The notes under the pieces were generated by a model. It saw nothing but the letters and a program-made list of their open reading frames with translations, was not told the DNA's origin and did not search any database. Made by a program: the position numbers and the translations under genes. 64,000 nucleotides of DNA, taken from assembly GCF_002027705.1 (NCBI RefSeq), contig NZ_MBTG01000026.1:34199-98198 (forward strand), read 5' to 3'. Shown here one piece after another: positions 56,186 to 64,000 of the stretch; positions within the stretch are counted from its first letter, which is position 1, and the number at the start of each line of letters is the position of its first letter. Origin of the DNA: Paenibacillus ferrarius (GTDB taxonomy: Bacteria; Bacillota; Bacilli; Paenibacillales; NBRC-103111).

Positions 56186-57743
56186 CGAAATTTATGCCGT
56201 AGAAGCACTTAAATCAGGTGTTAAGTGGGCCTCCCTAGGTTTCACGGGTATCTATGAAGCCTACAATATCCAGAATGCGCAGGAAATTCTCAAGATGACA
56301 GCTATTGACTTAGTCATTTGCGATATCGAAATGCCAGGAGGAAATGGTTTTGAGCTGCTCGAATGGATTCGGCTCCATTATTTGGATATGGCGACGTTGT
56401 TCCTAACCTGCCATGCGGAATTTAAATACGCCCAACGGGCCATCCAACTCGGCACCCATGATTATCTGCTCAAGCCCGTGGATTATGCCGATTTGAAGGA
56501 GACAGTCCGGAGAATCGCCAAGTCGATGCAGGAGGAGCGGGACTGGAAGGCGTCGCAAGGGATGGCGCAAGCGTTCTGGGAGACGAAAAAACCAATGCTG
56601 GTCGAGCGATTTTGGCAGGATGTGCTCAGCTCCCGAATTGCGACTTCCACGGAGCCGATGGGGAAAGCTTTGCAGGAGTTTGCGGTTCCGTTCAACCCGG
56701 AGCAGATGGAGGTTCTGCCGATCCTTATCAGTATTGAAGAATGGACGCAGGTTCTTACCGAACGGGATGAAGAGCTAATGGAGTATGCGATGCGCAAAGT
56801 TGCCGAAGAGATTGTTCTGAAGGGGATGGCTGGTTGCACCATTCAGGAGCGAAACGGTGCGAATGTCATTTTCCTGTATGTCGACAAGATGGCACGAATG
56901 GATATAAATGAGATTGTCCGTCGGTGTGAAGCCTTCATCCAGTACAGCGGGCGGCACTTTTACTGTAAGGCTTCTTGTTATATTGGCGAACCGTCGCCTA
57001 TCGAGCAGACGAAGCTGATCTGTGAAGCGCTATTGAAAATAGAGTTTGACAACATTAAGAGATCCCAGACCGTCCATCTCTACAAGCCGATGAAGGAAGA
57101 ATCAGCTCGCTTCCGAGCCTTCGATCTGTCCGGGTGGCCGTCCTTGATCGAGCAAGGCAATGAGACAGAGTTGCATCAGCGAATTTATCAGTTGTTTGCG
57201 GCCTTTAAGTTTGAAGGCGGCAATGCAGAGTCGCTTTTAATCTACTATCACAGCATTTTGCAAACGATCTATTCGGTGCTGCACAAACGGGGGAAATATG
57301 TACAGGAAGTATTCGCGGAGACGGAAGCGCTCGAGATGGCGTTGATCCCCAAGACGATCCGACAGATGGAAGAATGGGCCGTTCGGGTGACGGGGGTGGT
57401 CAGTCGTTATGTGAAGACGGATGAAGACTCTATCGTAAGAAAGGTAAAAGATTACATTCACGCGCATCTAGATGATCGCATCGAGCGTCCGGAGTTGGCG
57501 GAATTGGTGCACTTGAACCCGGCTTATTTGTCGAGACTTTTCAAGAAGGAGACAGGTGAGTCATTATCGGAATATATTCTGACCGAGAAGATGAAGCTGT
57601 CCCAGCAGCTTCTCCGCGGCAGCAGCAAGCCCATCAGTGAAATTGCGCAGGTGGCTGGATACAGTAACTTGTCCTACTTTTCAAAAGCGTTCAAAAAGTT
57701 ATTCAACGTTAGCCCGCTGGCCTATCGCAAGGGGGAGCTTTAA
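56160..57743 (+). CDS. YesN-type response regulator with AraC domain
   Basis: 527 residues. An N-terminal receiver has the phospho-acceptor Asp in LVICDIEMPGG (near 55), then the Lys in YLLKPVDYADL. A long middle domain follows, and a C-terminal AraC-type double HTH (LNPAYLSRLFKKETGESLSE, then IAQVAGYSNLSYFSKAFKKL). It starts inside the kinase gene. Expected to activate the adjacent ABC operon when the kinase senses its sugar. Confidence 0.93.
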   Translation: MFNLLIVDDEIYAVEALKSGVKWASLGFTGIYEAYNIQNAQEILKMTAIDLVICDIEMPGGNGFELLEWIRLHYLDMATLFLTCHAEFKYAQRAIQLGTHDYLLKPVDYADLKETVRRIAKSMQEERDWKASQGMAQAFWETKKPMLVERFWQDVLSSRIATSTEPMGKALQEFAVPFNPEQMEVLPILISIEEWTQVLTERDEELMEYAMRKVAEEIVLKGMAGCTIQERNGANVIFLYVDKMARMDINEIVRRCEAFIQYSGRHFYCKASCYIGEPSPIEQTKLICEALLKIEFDNIKRSQTVHLYKPMKEESARFRAFDLSGWPSLIEQGNETELHQRIYQLFAAFKFEGGNAESLLIYYHSILQTIYSVLHKRGKYVQEVFAETEALEMALIPKTIRQMEEWAVRVTGVVSRYVKTDEDSIVRKVKDYIHAHLDDRIERPELAELVHLNPAYLSRLFKKETGESLSEYILTEKMKLSQQLLRGSSKPISEIAQVAGYSNLSYFSKAFKKLFNVSPLAYRKGEL

Positions 57744-57960
57744 ACCTACAGGAATAAGTTATGAGCATACTTTTGGAGGGACGTCGTTGGGGAGGAAGAA
57801 GAAGACGAACACGCCGTGAGTCAAACGCATGAAACGGGAAGGTTGACTGCAATCGGCTGCGGCTAGCTGGCATGAAAGGTGGAAGACGTTTGAATAGACA
57901 AGAGCTACAAAAAAAGGTCCGCTATACGGATGCTGCGTTTGATAAAAAAACTGGAAATAG

Positions 57961-58809
57961 TTGGCTACAGATGATATAATTGCATTAATTCAATATCCGA
58001 TGAAACGGAAGCACCGTGCCTGCAGAAGTCTGTTTTCTGCTCGCATGTGTGCTTTTTTTTATCGGCAGTTAGGAGAGGAGGATATCGTGTATCCGCAAAT
58101 TAATTTTCCCAAGAAAGTAACGGAGAGATGGCTCAATCGGGCTTTTGCTCCATTGAGCGATTATTTGAACCGGGAGCACCCGGAAGATGCCCGCAACATT
58201 ATGGCATATATGACGTTCATGTACAATAAAGATCAGCGATTTTATTACCGAAATTGCATCACAAATGACTCGATAGTGCTCGATCAATCGGGGGAGCTGG
58301 TTTCATGCGGTAGGGAATCGCTTCGCTATAAATTCGAGTATCCGGAAAACGTTAGAGTGGATCGTCCGTCAAAAGAAGAACGTTTTGTCCACCCGAATGT
58401 TACCCGTTGGATGGCAAAAAGTCTCAATAAAAAGACTGAGGTGAAATACGGCGAGGAAGTATGCATTTTCCTTCAAGAGCTCTGGGGACCGTTCGTGAAC
58501 TTTGATTTTAATGATCTGAAAGCAGGCTATCCCATAAAACGAGCTCAAACGCGCTACTGCCTCTATTTATATCCCTCTGAGTTCCTTACGAAAATTGCTA
58601 TCCAATTTGTTGGAGACGAAATCGTAGAGAGAAGATGCAGCTACTCGGAATATTCCGAATACGAGAAACAAGCACGTAACCTAAACGATGAGGGATGGCA
58701 GGTGATTACCGTCATTCGGGAATTTCTCGACCGGGATCTCGACCAATTCCGGCTGTATATATCTAAAGCGGTTGATCTGGCCGAGCCTAGGGATCCGATT
58801 TCCGGTTAG
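57961..58809 (+). CDS. uncharacterised protein, possibly 5'-truncated
   Basis: About 280 residues from TTG 57961, with no ribosome-binding site. Recognisable structure starts near IALIQYPMKRKH. A different frame upstream (ATG 57872) reads RLNRQELQKKVRYTDAAF and runs into the first bases, so the true N-terminus may have been separated by a frameshift. The C-terminus is RLYISKAVDLAEPRDPISG, copied at 46811-46860. Many Arg, Tyr and acidic residues (NREHPEDARNIMAY and YLYPSEFLTKIAIQFVGDEI) suggest a soluble alpha/beta protein. I do not recognise the family. Confidence 0.5.
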   Translation: MATDDIIALIQYPMKRKHRACRSLFSARMCAFFYRQLGEEDIVYPQINFPKKVTERWLNRAFAPLSDYLNREHPEDARNIMAYMTFMYNKDQRFYYRNCITNDSIVLDQSGELVSCGRESLRYKFEYPENVRVDRPSKEERFVHPNVTRWMAKSLNKKTEVKYGEEVCIFLQELWGPFVNFDFNDLKAGYPIKRAQTRYCLYLYPSEFLTKIAIQFVGDEIVERRCSYSEYSEYEKQARNLNDEGWQVITVIREFLDRDLDQFRLYISKAVDLAEPRDPISG

Positions 58810-59227
58810 GTTGCATAGGGCACAGCCTTACCGGGAATACGGCTTCTTTCATACATCCCGAGAAAAATTAGAGATTCGAGAAAAATGGTCGGGGGTACGG
58901 GGACCCAGATGAACATAGATGTAAGGTATGGACTGCCCTTTATTGAGGGCCACGCAGCTTCAAGCGATCACCAAGGAAAGCGTCAGTATTGACAGTTGCG
59001 TCTTTTTGACGCTTTTGACGGTACTGCCGCTTTTTTATTGAGAGTCAGACCTGCACTGTTATTGATTTGATCTAGCAGGAAAACGCGATGCTTGTTTTAA
59101 GATACTTCCTGTAAAAGTATGATTCTAATAATCTAAGGCATAACTTAAGACTATATTGGAAACACTTTTGTGGTTTGATATAGTGATTGTCATGCTAAGT
59201 GTGTTTATCAGGGTGGATGACTAGTAG
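58810..59227. other. intergenic region with a T-repeat
   Basis: About 420 bases. Besides the terminator-like repeat at 58976 it holds no evident gene. Confidence 0.5.
58976..59036 (+). terminator. terminator-like repeat T, copy 4
   Basis: GAAAGCGTCAGTATTGACAG...TTGACGGTACTGCCGC with TTTTTTATT. Member of the family at 31186, 32813 and 35307, but more than 20 kb away and without a boundary repeat. Confidence 0.65.
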
Positions 59228-59404
59228 ATGCATATTCTGACATTTGAAGAGAAAGTAAGCAGTGTAATTGTAGAGCGAGGTTACGATTATTACATGGATG
59301 ATCTTGTCTCTTCTATAGAAGAAATCAATGAGAATCTCTTTGCAGTGACCGTTGAGGGACTCTTTGTAAAACAAATACTATATACATTACGTCTAACATT
59401 ATAA
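59228..59404 (+). pseudogene. N-terminal fragment of a SWIM zinc-finger-type protein
   Basis: 58 codons starting MHILTFEEKVSSVIVERGYD, then YYMDDLVSSIEEINENLFAV. The ERGYDYY..D.V pattern is that of the start of Firmicutes SWIM zinc-finger proteins. No Cys/His zinc residues follow before the stop. Apparently the 5' end of a broken gene. Confidence 0.55.
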
Positions 59405-59437
59405 CGGACTGCAGAACTATCAAAAGGGGTGCTTATT

Positions 59438-60493
59438 ATGAAAAAGTTTATTTCTGGACTAGTTTTAGGGATTGGTATATCGGCTTGTTCTGTTGCATTT
59501 GCGTCAGATAGCATGCAAGCATTTCTTTTTCCAAGCAAAGTAACTTTTCACAACAATGGCGTGTCTAAAGAGATAACTTTTAGCAGTGATGATCCTGTTA
59601 TTAATTTTAATAATAAAGCATACATCCCCTTGCGATTATTTTCTGAAGCATTGGATGCAAAAGTTAATTATGCATTACCATCGGCTTCAAGTGATGGGAA
59701 AAATGTAATCGACATTTATTTCAATAAAGATAACGGCGTCATACTGGAGGACGTAGATGGTTTCATATCAATTACTAATTTAGAAAGTGTACCCTCTCTA
59801 GGTGAGGTATCCCTCTCGGCCTTGCTACATGTAAATAAGAACGTTGACGGGAAAATCATTGAGATCCACGCGTTAAATTCAAGTAAAAAAATTATCGGAT
59901 CAAGTGCTGAAATTAGCATTGAAGGTAATTCGGCACTAAAGGTTGGAGACACACGAAAAATAACTGCACCAATTGTGTCAAAAGAGACTCCATCCTCTTT
60001 CGAAGTTTTGGTTAAGGACATGTGGGGACTTACTTTAATGGATAGTTACTCGGATGGAATGATAAGTGGTATTGCTGGAGTTTCATTTGGTCCGCCATCT
60101 GTCGATTTGAACAAAAAAGCTCTTATATCATCTTTACAATTTAAAAACCCGAGTGATAAAGATATAAACATCGAACCCCTTGCAATTGAGTATCAAATAA
60201 ATAAAGTGAATGGTGAAACTAAAGAGGCAATAAAAAGTTATAAACTCCCTATATTAAAAGGAAATGTTCCAAAAGAATCATGGTATCAGGCAGCGGTTCC
60301 TGCATGGGATTTAAAAGATCAAAATGGTAAGGTAATCTCTCCGGGGAAATATGAGGTCAAGATCATAGTGCCAAGTACACTTAAATATACGGCTGAAGGC
60401 TCCTCTGCTGCTGAAACGATTGGGAACTTGGCCAAATTCACTCATTGGGAAGTTGAAATAACTCAAGATCAAATCAATAAAATAACAACTTAA
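59438..60493 (+). CDS. secreted stalk-domain protein (copper amine oxidase N-terminal-like)
   Basis: 351 residues with a signal peptide (about 1-25, ending SVAFAS). Residues about 25-115 resemble the copper-amine-oxidase N-terminal 'stalk' domain common in Paenibacillus (PVINFNNKAYIPLRLFSEAL). The remainder is beta-rich and unassigned, ending with an Ig/BsuPI-like strand pattern (GKYEVKIIVPS). ATG 59438 follows AAAAGGGG. Likely a surface or secreted protein; role unknown. Confidence 0.75.
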   Translation: MKKFISGLVLGIGISACSVAFASDSMQAFLFPSKVTFHNNGVSKEITFSSDDPVINFNNKAYIPLRLFSEALDAKVNYALPSASSDGKNVIDIYFNKDNGVILEDVDGFISITNLESVPSLGEVSLSALLHVNKNVDGKIIEIHALNSSKKIIGSSAEISIEGNSALKVGDTRKITAPIVSKETPSSFEVLVKDMWGLTLMDSYSDGMISGIAGVSFGPPSVDLNKKALISSLQFKNPSDKDINIEPLAIEYQINKVNGETKEAIKSYKLPILKGNVPKESWYQAAVPAWDLKDQNGKVISPGKYEVKIIVPSTLKYTAEGSSAAETIGNLAKFTHWEVEITQDQINKITT

Positions 60494-60641
60494 TTAGTCT
60501 TAAATTTTTGTGCTATGGCGTGAATATAGTAAATACATTAGTATTCCGTGTTCCCTACTTAACCACAGCTGCTCCCAATCTCATTAGTAGATAAATGAAT
60601 GTATAATTGCATAATAAAATCCATATACTATACCTACATAG

Positions 60642-60668
60642 TGTACAGAGTGTACATTTGATTGTACA
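60642..60668 (+). promoter_or_regulatory. operator-like TGTACA repeats before the toxin-antitoxin genes
   Basis: Three TGTACA palindromes at 60642, 60651 and 60663, just upstream of the ribosome-binding site. Candidate sites for autoregulation by the antitoxin. Confidence 0.6.
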
Positions 60669-60690
60669 ATGGAGGTGAGGAGGGTTGTTT

Positions 60691-61107
60691 ATGCAAACTG
60701 TACTTAATGCTACCGATGTAAGAGCAAATTTTGGTGGATTTATCGATACCATTGTTAGAGAGAAACCCCAAGCCATAAAGAGGAACAGAGATGTTATCAT
60801 GGCTTTCTCGAAACAACAGATGAAAGAATTGTTATCCATATACGAACTTACTGTTGAGTATGAACAAGATGAAGATGGACGTTATGCTGGATCTGTAGAG
60901 CAGATTGATGATATTGTTGCGGATGCAGAGACACTTGAAGAACTCAAGAAAGAGTTAGCCAGACATTTGGTTGAGTATGCGATGGATTATGAAGCTAACT
61001 ATTCCCGTTACTACAACACTCCGAATCGACACAAGCATTCTCCATATATTCTAAGAATTTTACTGGAAGACGATGTTGAATCCGTAGTGCGAATGCTCCA
61101 TGCCTAG
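60691..61107 (+). CDS. antitoxin of a HicA-like module
   Basis: 138 residues. The N-terminus (NATDVRANFGGFIDTI) resembles Phd/YefM DNA-binding antitoxins, and the rest (TVEYEQDEDGRYAGSVEQID, then AETLEELKKELARHLVEY) the HicB-like partner. ATG 60691 is used, with GGAGGTGAGGAGG upstream; TTG 60685 also possible. It overlaps the toxin gene by eight bases, the usual antitoxin-first order. Expected to bind and neutralise the toxin and repress the operon. Confidence 0.75.
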   Translation: MQTVLNATDVRANFGGFIDTIVREKPQAIKRNRDVIMAFSKQQMKELLSIYELTVEYEQDEDGRYAGSVEQIDDIVADAETLEELKKELARHLVEYAMDYEANYSRYYNTPNRHKHSPYILRILLEDDVESVVRMLHA

Positions 61108-61321
61108 TTGGAGTGATTTGGAAAATTTTATAAAACGCGATGGTTGGGTACTAGTTAGACAAAACGGTAGAGATAAAATATATGAAAAGAAATTGCCAAA
61201 CGGTGAGATACTTAGAACAGCAGTTTCGAAAGGTACAGGAGAAATTGGCAAAGGTCTGTTTAATAGAATCTTAAAACAGCAACTGAGAGTAGATAAAGAA
61301 TATTTTAATTCAATAAAATAG
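61100..61321 (+). CDS. HicA-like toxin
   Basis: 73 residues: WSDLENFIKRDGWVLVRQNG, then RDKIYEKKLPNGEILRTAVS, then GTGEIGKGLFNRILKQQL. This matches HicA-type mRNA-interferase relatives whose core ends K.TGEI..GL...IL..QL. The classic catalytic His of HicA (in G-S/T-H) is not present at the expected place, where RQNGRDK occurs. Activity is therefore uncertain. Overlaps the antitoxin gene. Confidence 0.7.
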   Translation: MPSWSDLENFIKRDGWVLVRQNGRDKIYEKKLPNGEILRTAVSKGTGEIGKGLFNRILKQQLRVDKEYFNSIK

Positions 61322-61342
61322 ATTCAGATAGGAAAAACTCTC

Positions 61343-61380
61343 GAGTGATTTCAAAAATGTGACTACGCCCTTAGATGCTC
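61343..61380 (+). other. ssrA 3' relic with decayed att core
   Basis: GAGTGATTTCAAAAATGTGA, then CTACGCCCTTAGATGCTCAC, matches ssrA positions 10400-10436 at about 30 of 37 bases, after which the T-arm part is missing and CTCACC (att-core-like) follows. A displaced piece of the original ssrA end, 51 kb from the present one. Confidence 0.65.
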
Positions 61381-61387
61381 ACCACGC

Positions 61388-61421
61388 CCTACTACAAAGG
61401 AAAAGCACCCGCAAGGGTGTT
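61388..61421 (+). terminator. terminator after the ssrA relic
   Basis: GCACCC-GCA-AGGGTGT hairpin followed by TTTTTTCC. With the next ~70 bases it aligns with the terminator and flank at 46628-46740 (shared GAGAA.AACCCC, TTC..TCC.CGCGGAC). Confidence 0.75.
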
Positions 61422-61500
61422 TTTTTCCTCTGTATGTTTGTGTAGGGAGAAGAACCCCAGCTAGTTCAATCCCCGCGGACTGCAGTGTAAAGTGAGGCAG

Positions 61501-62145
61501 CTACTTGCGAGGAATAAGATACGGCGCCAAACCCGCCGCAATAACTTGATGCCCCCGATCATTAGGATGGATAGGCAGTGAGCCGCTCAAGGCATCCTCA
61601 ATCTTGCCGTTTTTATAGCCATAGATAAGATTCGCTTGTTTTCCTTCAAACCATGTATGAACAGGGACGATACTTGTACTGAAGCTTTGCGCAAGTTCGG
61701 TTGTCAAACGATTTAGTAGACCTACCGACTCTACGGCAAGAGGGGTGTTCGGGAAGGGGTTGTATTGGGTGCAGCAGAAGATGCGGGCATGGCATCCTTT
61801 TTTAATTTGATTTAAAATGGCACTTAGATTGCGCTTATAGTTGGCTGCCATTTGTTTTGCGGCTGATGGTTGCCGAGTTTTGAGAGAAATCAGTGCAGCG
61901 TTTGCTAAATCAACGCCTCCGATCCAAATTGTAACGACGTCAGAATCCCTAAGCACGGGCGCTCCTCGCCATATCACTGAATCCAGAAGATCATCGCTGG
62001 TCCAACCAGGCCGAGCCATAACATAGCCAGTAACTCTGCGGGAGCTTGAACATAAACTGGATGTTGTCAATTGGGGATAAGCGTTTGCGAAGGAGGAAGC
62101 ATTTTCCCCGAAAGTAATAGAATCTCCAAGAGCTGTGTAGATCAT
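61501..62145 (-). CDS. SGNH/GDSL-family hydrolase
   Basis: 214-residue esterase-type enzyme with the SGNH blocks: YTALGDSITFG (nucleophile Ser, block I), a Gly in block II region, IWIGGVDLANA in block III (Asn replaced by Asp), and HPNDRGHQVIA (block V, Asp and His). No signal peptide. Substrate unknown. It is the first gene beyond the relic and runs toward ssrA, so it may be the original neighbour of the ssrA locus. Confidence 0.85.
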   Translation of the reverse strand: MIYTALGDSITFGENASSFANAYPQLTTSSLCSSSRRVTGYVMARPGWTSDDLLDSVIWRGAPVLRDSDVVTIWIGGVDLANAALISLKTRQPSAAKQMAANYKRNLSAILNQIKKGCHARIFCCTQYNPFPNTPLAVESVGLLNRLTTELAQSFSTSIVPVHTWFEGKQANLIYGYKNGKIEDALSGSLPIHPNDRGHQVIAAGLAPYLIPRK

Positions 62146-62390
62146 GTGAATATCACCAACCCCTCAATTAATCAGACTTATGGTGCTAATAACTAAATGA
62201 AAGATCGGTGCGAATGATCTTTTTTGGGTTTACTCCTGCATGTTATCAAGTGCATCTTAAAGGTATAATATTGCAATTAGGTTTAGGTTGTGTGGGTATA
62301 ATTAAGTTTTGAATCAAATAAAAGTGTTATGTAAAAAGAAGCACCCTTGCGGGCAATGTCATTAAGTTAAGGCGCAGGGTTAAAATCAAA

Positions 62391-62431
62391 AAAAGAGCAG
62401 GTTATCTGAAAAGATAGCCCGCTCTTTTTTT
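62391..62431 (+). terminator. terminator inside the IS left end
   Basis: AAAGAGC...GCTCTTT stem with a mostly paired internal region (GGTTATCTG / GATAGCCC) and a run of T afterwards. Confidence 0.75.
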
Positions 62432-62511
62432 GCATGAAAAAGAAAAAAAGAACTTGACAAGCAGTTGAAAGTGTGTGGCGAAGCCCCTTGAAAAACGAGG
62501 AGGTTACGCCA

Positions 62512-63834
62512 ATGAATGAGTACGCGAATTCGCTAAAAGAAACGCTGACATCTCTCATACGAGAAATGTCAGCGCTACCCGCACCATATGTCAAAAACCC
62601 CGAAAGAGATTTTACCCGAAAGAAAAAGCTGCCCTTTGAAACGGTTATGCAACTCCTGATCTCGATGGGCGGTAACAGCATCTATAAGGAACTCTTGGAG
62701 TCGCAGGGCTATGATGTAAACACCGCAACCACTTCTGCTTTTGTTCAGCAGAGGAATAAAATCCTGCCGTCTGCTGTGGAATTCCTGTTTCACGAATTTA
62801 CTCAATCGCATACGGATATCAAAGACTACCACGGGTATCGATTACTTGCGATTGACGGTTCGGATTTACATATCGCAACGGACCCTGCCAACACGGACAC
62901 CTATTTTCAAAGTCAACCGAACACGAAAGGCTACAACCTTTTGCATTTGAACGCAGCCTATGACCTCTGCAACAGACTTTACGTGGATGCCATTGTTCAG
63001 CCGCGAAGATTGAGTAGCGAGGGAAGAGCACTTGCAGCTATGGTTGATCGTTCCCCCATCAAAGGTAAAATCATTGTTATTTCCGATCGAGGCTATGAAA
63101 GTTACAACAATTTCGCGCATATTGAGCGCAAAGGATGGAACTACGTCATACGGGTAAAGGATTTGGATTCCAATGGTATTCTTTCGGGCTTGCGTTTGCC
63201 CTCTAGCGGTTCGTTTGATATTGAAGTTCATCTGACACTCACAAAAAAACAAACCAAAGAGGTCAAGGCTCATCCCGAGATTTACAAGTTCATCCCTTCC
63301 AAGTCAACATTTGATTTTTTGGATTTGCATGAAAACTTGTATTACCCGATTTCCTTTCGGGTTGTTCGTTTCGTCCTGCCAAGTGGCGCCTATGAAACTG
63401 TCATCACGAATCTTTCTGCCGCAGATTTCCCACCCGATGAACTGGAGTCCATTTATAACATGCGATGGGGCATTGAAACCTCTTTCAGAGCGTTGAAATA
63501 CACCGTCGGATTGACGAGTTTTCACGCAAAGAAACAAGAGTCCATCATCCAAGAGATTTTCGCAAGAATGATCATGTACAATTTCGCTGAAATGATGACC
63601 TCACACGTCGTCATTTCCCAAATGGATAAACGGCACCACTACCAAGTCAACTTCACGGTTGCCGTTCACGTTTGTAGATATTTCCTGCGTTCAAAAGATG
63701 ATGAACCCCCGCCCGATGTTGAAGCGTTGATTCACAAAAACATTTTGCCGATTCGACCCATCCGCCCAGGACAGCAGAATACGCGCAAAATCCGCTATAA
63801 ATCAGCTGTTAGCTTCGTCTACAGAGTAGCATAA
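62512..63834 (+). CDS. IS4-family transposase
   Basis: 440 residues, DDE type. The catalytic residues are seen as Asp in LLAIDGSDLH, Asp in VISDRGYESY, and Glu in YNMRWGIETSFRALK, the IS4-type YREK-like signature region. ATG 62512 has GAGGAGG upstream; a frame is open from 62473. Intact, so the element may be active. Confidence 0.9.
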   Translation: MNEYANSLKETLTSLIREMSALPAPYVKNPERDFTRKKKLPFETVMQLLISMGGNSIYKELLESQGYDVNTATTSAFVQQRNKILPSAVEFLFHEFTQSHTDIKDYHGYRLLAIDGSDLHIATDPANTDTYFQSQPNTKGYNLLHLNAAYDLCNRLYVDAIVQPRRLSSEGRALAAMVDRSPIKGKIIVISDRGYESYNNFAHIERKGWNYVIRVKDLDSNGILSGLRLPSSGSFDIEVHLTLTKKQTKEVKAHPEIYKFIPSKSTFDFLDLHENLYYPISFRVVRFVLPSGAYETVITNLSAADFPPDELESIYNMRWGIETSFRALKYTVGLTSFHAKKQESIIQEIFARMIMYNFAEMMTSHVVISQMDKRHHYQVNFTVAVHVCRYFLRSKDDEPPPDVEALIHKNILPIRPIRPGQQNTRKIRYKSAVSFVYRVA

Positions 63835-63899
63835 ATCGTTTAACAAGACCATTTTTTTAGCGGATATTCCATCCGTTTGTTTGCTGTGCGCTTTTTTCC

Positions 63900-63955
63900 T
63901 TGTTTGCATAAAAAACAAACGGCACAGGGATTTTTCCCATGCCGTTTTCGGATTC
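63900..63955 (+). terminator. hairpin after the transposase gene
   Basis: AACGGCA..GGGA-TTTTT-CCC...GCCGTT hairpin near the IS right end; orientation fits transposase termination. Confidence 0.6.
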
Positions 63956-64000
63956 ATCTTTATTCCGTATTTTGTCTTTGAACTTATCTTAATGACATTG

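Larger units (their letters stand above)
62354..64000 (+). mobile_element. IS4-family insertion sequence
   Basis: About 1.65 kb. Left end CAATGTCATTAAGTTAA (62354-62370) and right end TTATCTTAATGACATTG (ending at 64000) are inverted repeats with one mismatch. A DDE transposase fills the middle. A terminator (62391-62431) lies just inside the left end, shielding the transposase from outside transcription. If target duplications exist, the right one lies beyond the window. Confidence 0.85.

Noticed and set aside
60669..60679. ATGGAGGTGAG, the reverse complement of the att core
   Set aside because: It is the ribosome-binding site of the antitoxin gene; no other att features are nearby.

Overview
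The window looks like a Paenibacillaceae (Firmicutes) chromosome. Core genes at the left end (pgk-tpiA-gpmI-eno, a membrane M50-type protein, secG, a carboxylesterase, rnr, smpB, ssrA) have Bacillales-type sequence and order. The LplB/YtcP/lipoprotein plus YesM/YesN cluster and the SLH-domain surface protein are typical of Paenibacillus. These calls come from reading motifs; no database search was run.

Layout. 1-4311: end of a glycolytic operon. 4358-10480: secG, esterase, RNase R with a long repetitive tail, SmpB and tmRNA (ssrA). From the last bases of ssrA (about 10472) to about 61380 the sequence is best read as a roughly 51-kb accretion island inserted at the ssrA 3' end. Copies of the 11-base core CTCACCTCCAT, some shortened, occur at 10472, 29982, 37814, 46616 and, decayed, 61378. 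A decayed piece of ssrA with a terminator and flank lies at 61343-61500, and a second copy of that terminator and flank follows the core at 46616.

Segment I (10.5-30.0 kb) is the most intact element. It has a large serine recombinase whose reading frame runs across the att core into antisense ssrA, a 56-codon companion ORF, an iteron-like region with a replication-initiator-like gene split by a -1 frameshift, an HNH nuclease paired with a RAMP-like protein, and an XRE regulator. It also carries defence or stress genes: a TerY-P-type vWA/PP2C/kinase triad, a HEPN-like protein, a nuclease-STAND NTPase protein and a divergent nuclease-helical-repeat protein. Segment II (30.0-37.8 kb) is a row of one- or two-gene modules all on the + strand. 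Each is followed by a same-orientation copy of a ~75-125-base repeat (five copies). The modules are a HEPN fragment, a class III cyclase-like gene with partner, an HTH-GTPase, a ParA-like ATPase with partner, and a small HTH protein. This cassette-like array is the most unusual part of the window. Segment III (37.8-46.6 kb) has a decayed second serine recombinase, a MalT/LuxR-type regulator and a giant SLH surface protein. Segment IV (46.6-61.4 kb) has a SEC-C/RQC-minor pair, a bicovalent-type FAD oxidase, the sugar ABC importer with its two-component system, a secreted stalk-domain protein, gene fragments and a HicA-like toxin-antitoxin pair.

Beyond 61.5 kb are an SGNH hydrolase on the minus strand and an IS4-type insertion sequence whose inverted ends are at 62354 and the last base of the window.

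An attractive reading is that ssrA is a repeated landing site where a recombinase with an exchangeable C-terminus has stacked defence and surface genes, partly as small repeat-bounded modules. The att cores, relics and repeats are directly visible; mobility and defence roles are inference.
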